Of a stretch of DNA of 6,646 nt, positions 5,814 to 6,646 are shown piece by piece. A program made the position numbers and the translations under genes. The notes under the pieces were generated by a model that saw only the letters and a program-made list of their open reading frames with translations, was not told where the DNA came from and searched no databases. Numbering within the stretch: position 1 is the first letter of the stretch; each line of letters begins with the position of its first letter. The DNA lies in assembly GCA_947625005.1 (NCBI GenBank), contig CANQNA010000076.1, positions 1-6,646 on the forward strand, given 5' to 3'. The DNA is from an uncultured Bacilli bacterium (lineage in GTDB: Bacteria; Bacillota_I; Bacilli_A; RF39; UBA660).

Positions 5814-6646
5814 TTATTTAATATCTACATTTACATTATTAATTATTTTATTATTTTTCAATGTAATAGAGGCTTTAGTACCTGTGATTTTATTTTTTTG
5901 ATTATGTGATAAAAGTGTTTTATAGTTACAGTTATCCAAGCCACTAATGCCAAAATCAATTTTAATATAATCAGTTATACTAACACCATTTTTAGTTACT
6001 ATAATATTGAAAACACTAAGTCCCATACCAGTAGTATCATCTGTTTTCTCTTGAATCGTAATATTATACGTTGAAGTCACATTGACAGTACAAGTAGCAG
6101 TGTAGGTTTTATTATCTTTAGTAGTAACAGTAACAGTAATTTTAGCAGAACCATCATTCACTGCAGTAACAATACCATCTTTAACAGTAGCGATATTGTT
6201 TGCATTAGAATTCCAAGTAACTTTAGCAATCTTAGCAGTAGTATCTTCTGGTAATAAAGTTGCAGTAAGTTTAGCAGATGATTCACCAGGTTTTAAGTTC
6301 AAACTAGTTTGATTTAATTTAACACCAGTAGAACCTATAGTCGCCTTATCCCACTTAGCGGTAAAGGTAATAGCGGAACTAATAACAGTATCAGCAGTTA
6401 ATTGGTTACCATTTTGATCAAACCATCCTTTGAACACATACCCATCTTTTTTAGGTTGCTCAGGAAGAGTACCAAATTTAGCGCCTTTAGTAACAGTTTT
6501 AGTAGTTTTCTTAGAACCGTCATCCAAAGTAACAGTCACTTGTTGAGGTGGATTTTGGTTTCCAGAAGAGCCCGAACCAGAGGCAGGGTTATTGTTGTTA
6601 CCAGAGTTACCAGAGTTACCAGAAGCAGGTTTGGAGTTGTTACCAG
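5814..6646 (-). CDS. InlB B-repeat and Big_2 domain surface protein (partial, 5' end outside window)
   Basis: The frame is open to the right edge, giving 276 visible residues; a GTG at 6539 is an internal valine, not the start, because the same frame continues upstream with a coherent linker. Visible residues 1-35 are low complexity Gly/Asn/Ser/Pro, a flexible surface linker. Residues about 36-98 are an InlB-type B repeat (Listeria-Bacteroides repeat), with the signature DGYVFKGWFDQNGNQL and the closing ITFTAKW. Residues about 105-190 are a bacterial Ig-like Big_2 domain (VKLNQTSLNLKPGES, then WNSNANNIATVKDGIVTAVN and GSAKITVTV). Residues 191-276 are a beta-rich tail that I do not recognise, ending without an LPXTG motif or membrane anchor. 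Such domains occur in extracellular, often adhesive, proteins. The protein is presumably exported, but its signal peptide is outside the window. It is the upstream partner of the 1165-residue gene. Confidence 0.88.
   Translation of the reverse strand, partial: GNNSKPASGNSGNSGNNNNPASGSGSSGNQNPPQQVTVTLDDGSKKTTKTVTKGAKFGTLPEQPKKDGYVFKGWFDQNGNQLTADTVISSAITFTAKWDKATIGSTGVKLNQTSLNLKPGESSAKLTATLLPEDTTAKIAKVTWNSNANNIATVKDGIVTAVNDGSAKITVTVTTKDNKTYTATCTVNVTSTYNITIQEKTDDTTGMGLSVFNIIVTKNGVSITDYIKIDFGISGLDNCNYKTLLSHNQKNKITGTKASITLKNNKIINNVNVDIK
6597..6623 (-). repeat. Short tandem repeat coding for a Gly-Asn-Ser linker
   Basis: Three perfect copies of the 9-mer GTTACCAGA (read on the + strand) occur in frame and encode SGN/GNS units of the linker. 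Part of another copy starts at 6639 and runs to the window edge. Repeats in multiples of three can change linker length without breaking the frame. Confidence 0.75.

Overview
The window is AT-rich and the genes are densely packed. All open frames are intact under the standard code, tryptophan is TGG where checked, and the visible stops are TAA or TAG. Gram-positive-type ribosome binding sites, a SigA-type promoter, U-tailed hairpin terminators, an InlB-type B repeat and a Big_2 domain together suggest a low-GC Bacillota or related gut-type bacterium. The species cannot be named from the sequence.

Layout from left to right. Bases 2-496 (+) are the 3' end of a gene for a beta-helix-like surface protein. 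Bases 497-690 are a short non-coding gap holding three hairpins, probably a terminator cluster between convergent transcripts. Bases 691-2137 (-) are a two-gene AbiE-type toxin-antitoxin cassette: the antitoxin/repressor (AbiEi family, 1550-2137) is transcribed first and overlaps the nucleotidyltransferase toxin (AbiEii family, 691-1557). A clear promoter (TTGATT-17-TATAAT) and a perfect 10+10 bp palindrome lying over its -10 box sit just upstream of the antitoxin. Bases 2247-2275 are a terminator for the gene on its right. Bases 2297-5794 (-) encode a 1165-residue secreted protein with a signal peptide, about five degenerate beta-sandwich-like modules and a C-terminal beta-helix. Bases 5814-6646 (-) are the 3' part of a second surface-protein gene (Gly/Asn/Ser linker, InlB B repeat, Big_2, unassigned tail). 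It lies 19 bases upstream of the 1165-residue gene and is probably in the same operon.

The main non-obvious observation is that the + strand gene at the left edge and the C-terminus of the large - strand gene are homologous. Two related surface-protein genes therefore point toward each other, with a complete, self-regulated AbiE cassette between them. This looks like a surface-protein locus that gained or retained a toxin-antitoxin module in the gap between convergent paralogues. The toxin-antitoxin family is known; the arrangement, the operator and the modular repeats of the large protein are the parts worth checking. I do not see convincing evidence for a wholly new system.
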